5,657 nucleotides of DNA. Source: JABFRJ01 sp964389095. Its GTDB lineage: Bacteria; Pseudomonadota; Alphaproteobacteria; Rhizobiales; Hyphomicrobiaceae. This document shows, piece after piece, positions 5,549 through 5,657 of this stretch. The notes beneath the pieces were generated by a model. The model did no database searches. It worked only from the letters and a program-made list of their open reading frames with translations, and was not told the DNA's origin. Location: NCBI GenBank assembly GCA_964389095.1, contig CAYMEB010000291.1, forward strand, positions 1-5,657, given 5' to 3'. Within the stretch, counting starts at the first letter, position 1. The number at the start of each line of letters is the position of its first letter. The position numbers and the translations under genes are program-made.

Positions 5549-5657
5549 GGGATTTCCGCGTTCTTTCGATACCGCTCTCCGAGGGTCTCTTTACGCACTG
5601 GCGAGACCAATCCGCTACTTGTGCCTACGCCGTGTACTGTCCGGATTCCAGCCCGTG
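5545..5657 (-). CDS. Possible C-terminal end of an upstream gene (ATGA overlap), partial
   Basis: One minus-strand frame is open from the right edge for 36 codons and ends at TGA 5547-5545, overlapping the ATG of the Tat-signal gene as ATGA, a common sign of translational coupling. The last residues would be ETLGERYRKNAEIP. The stretch is too short to test: third-position GC is only modest, no family motif is visible, and 36 codons without a stop can occur by chance in GC-rich DNA. The alternative is that these 109 nt are simply the promoter region of the Tat-signal gene; they contain an inverted repeat GGTCTC/GAGACC (5584-5589 and 5603-5608). Confidence 0.25.
   Translation of the reverse strand, partial: RAGIRTVHGVGTSSGLVSPVRKETLGERYRKNAEIP

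Noticed and set aside
5584..5608. GGTCTC/GAGACC inverted repeat as an operator of the Tat-signal gene
   Set aside because: Arms of 6 bp with a 13-nt spacer are expected by chance at this scale, and no promoter elements can be placed around it.

Overview
The window looks like a fragment of a GC-rich bacterial chromosome from Planctomycetota, most likely the Phycisphaerae side or an uncultured relative. The main clue is a short calcium-loop module, of the form DxDxNGxVxxGDIxxxLLDFGPC. It occurs in three of the secreted proteins and is, to my knowledge, a hallmark of secreted proteins in that group. The assignment is inference; there is no rRNA or other phylogenetic marker here. At least four of the five clear protein genes carry export signals, so this is a cell-envelope or secretion neighbourhood rather than core metabolism.

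Layout, left to right. (1) 1-428, minus strand: the N-terminal 142 codons of a secreted protein that runs off the left edge just after a dockerin-like calcium loop. (2) 491-1570, minus: a secreted protein of the formylglycine-generating-enzyme (sulfatase-modifying factor) fold, with two dockerin-like loops at its N-terminus and no recognisable catalytic cysteine pair. It lies 62 nt upstream of gene 1 and probably shares its transcript. (3) A 189-nt divergent promoter region. (4) 1760-3067, plus: a secreted seven-repeat RCC1-type beta-propeller, then an IPT/TIG domain and one dockerin-like loop. (5) 3068-3229, plus: immediately after and in frame with the stop of gene 4, a start-less coding segment for two tandem zinc ribbons (CSGC..CxKC). 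(6) 3303-4436, plus: a lipoprotein trypsin-like (HtrA/DegP-type) serine protease with an intact catalytic triad, no PDZ domain and an unrecognised N-terminal domain. (7) 4437-4765: a convergent intergenic stretch with inverted repeats and no convincing gene. (8) 4766-5548, minus: an unrecognised 260-residue protein with a twin-arginine-type signal and a central coiled coil. (9) 5545-5657, minus: possibly the tail of another gene, overlapping gene 8 by ATGA.

Working together: genes 1, 2 and 4 share the same calcium-loop module around different folds and straddle one divergent promoter region. That would fit a set of exported proteins delivered to the same place or sharing a binding partner, but the sequence does not show the partner. 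The protease could act on envelope proteins. I see no defence system, mobile element, CRISPR array, tRNA or rRNA. The most unusual item is the zinc-ribbon segment, which has clear codon-level signs of past or present selection but no usable start codon.
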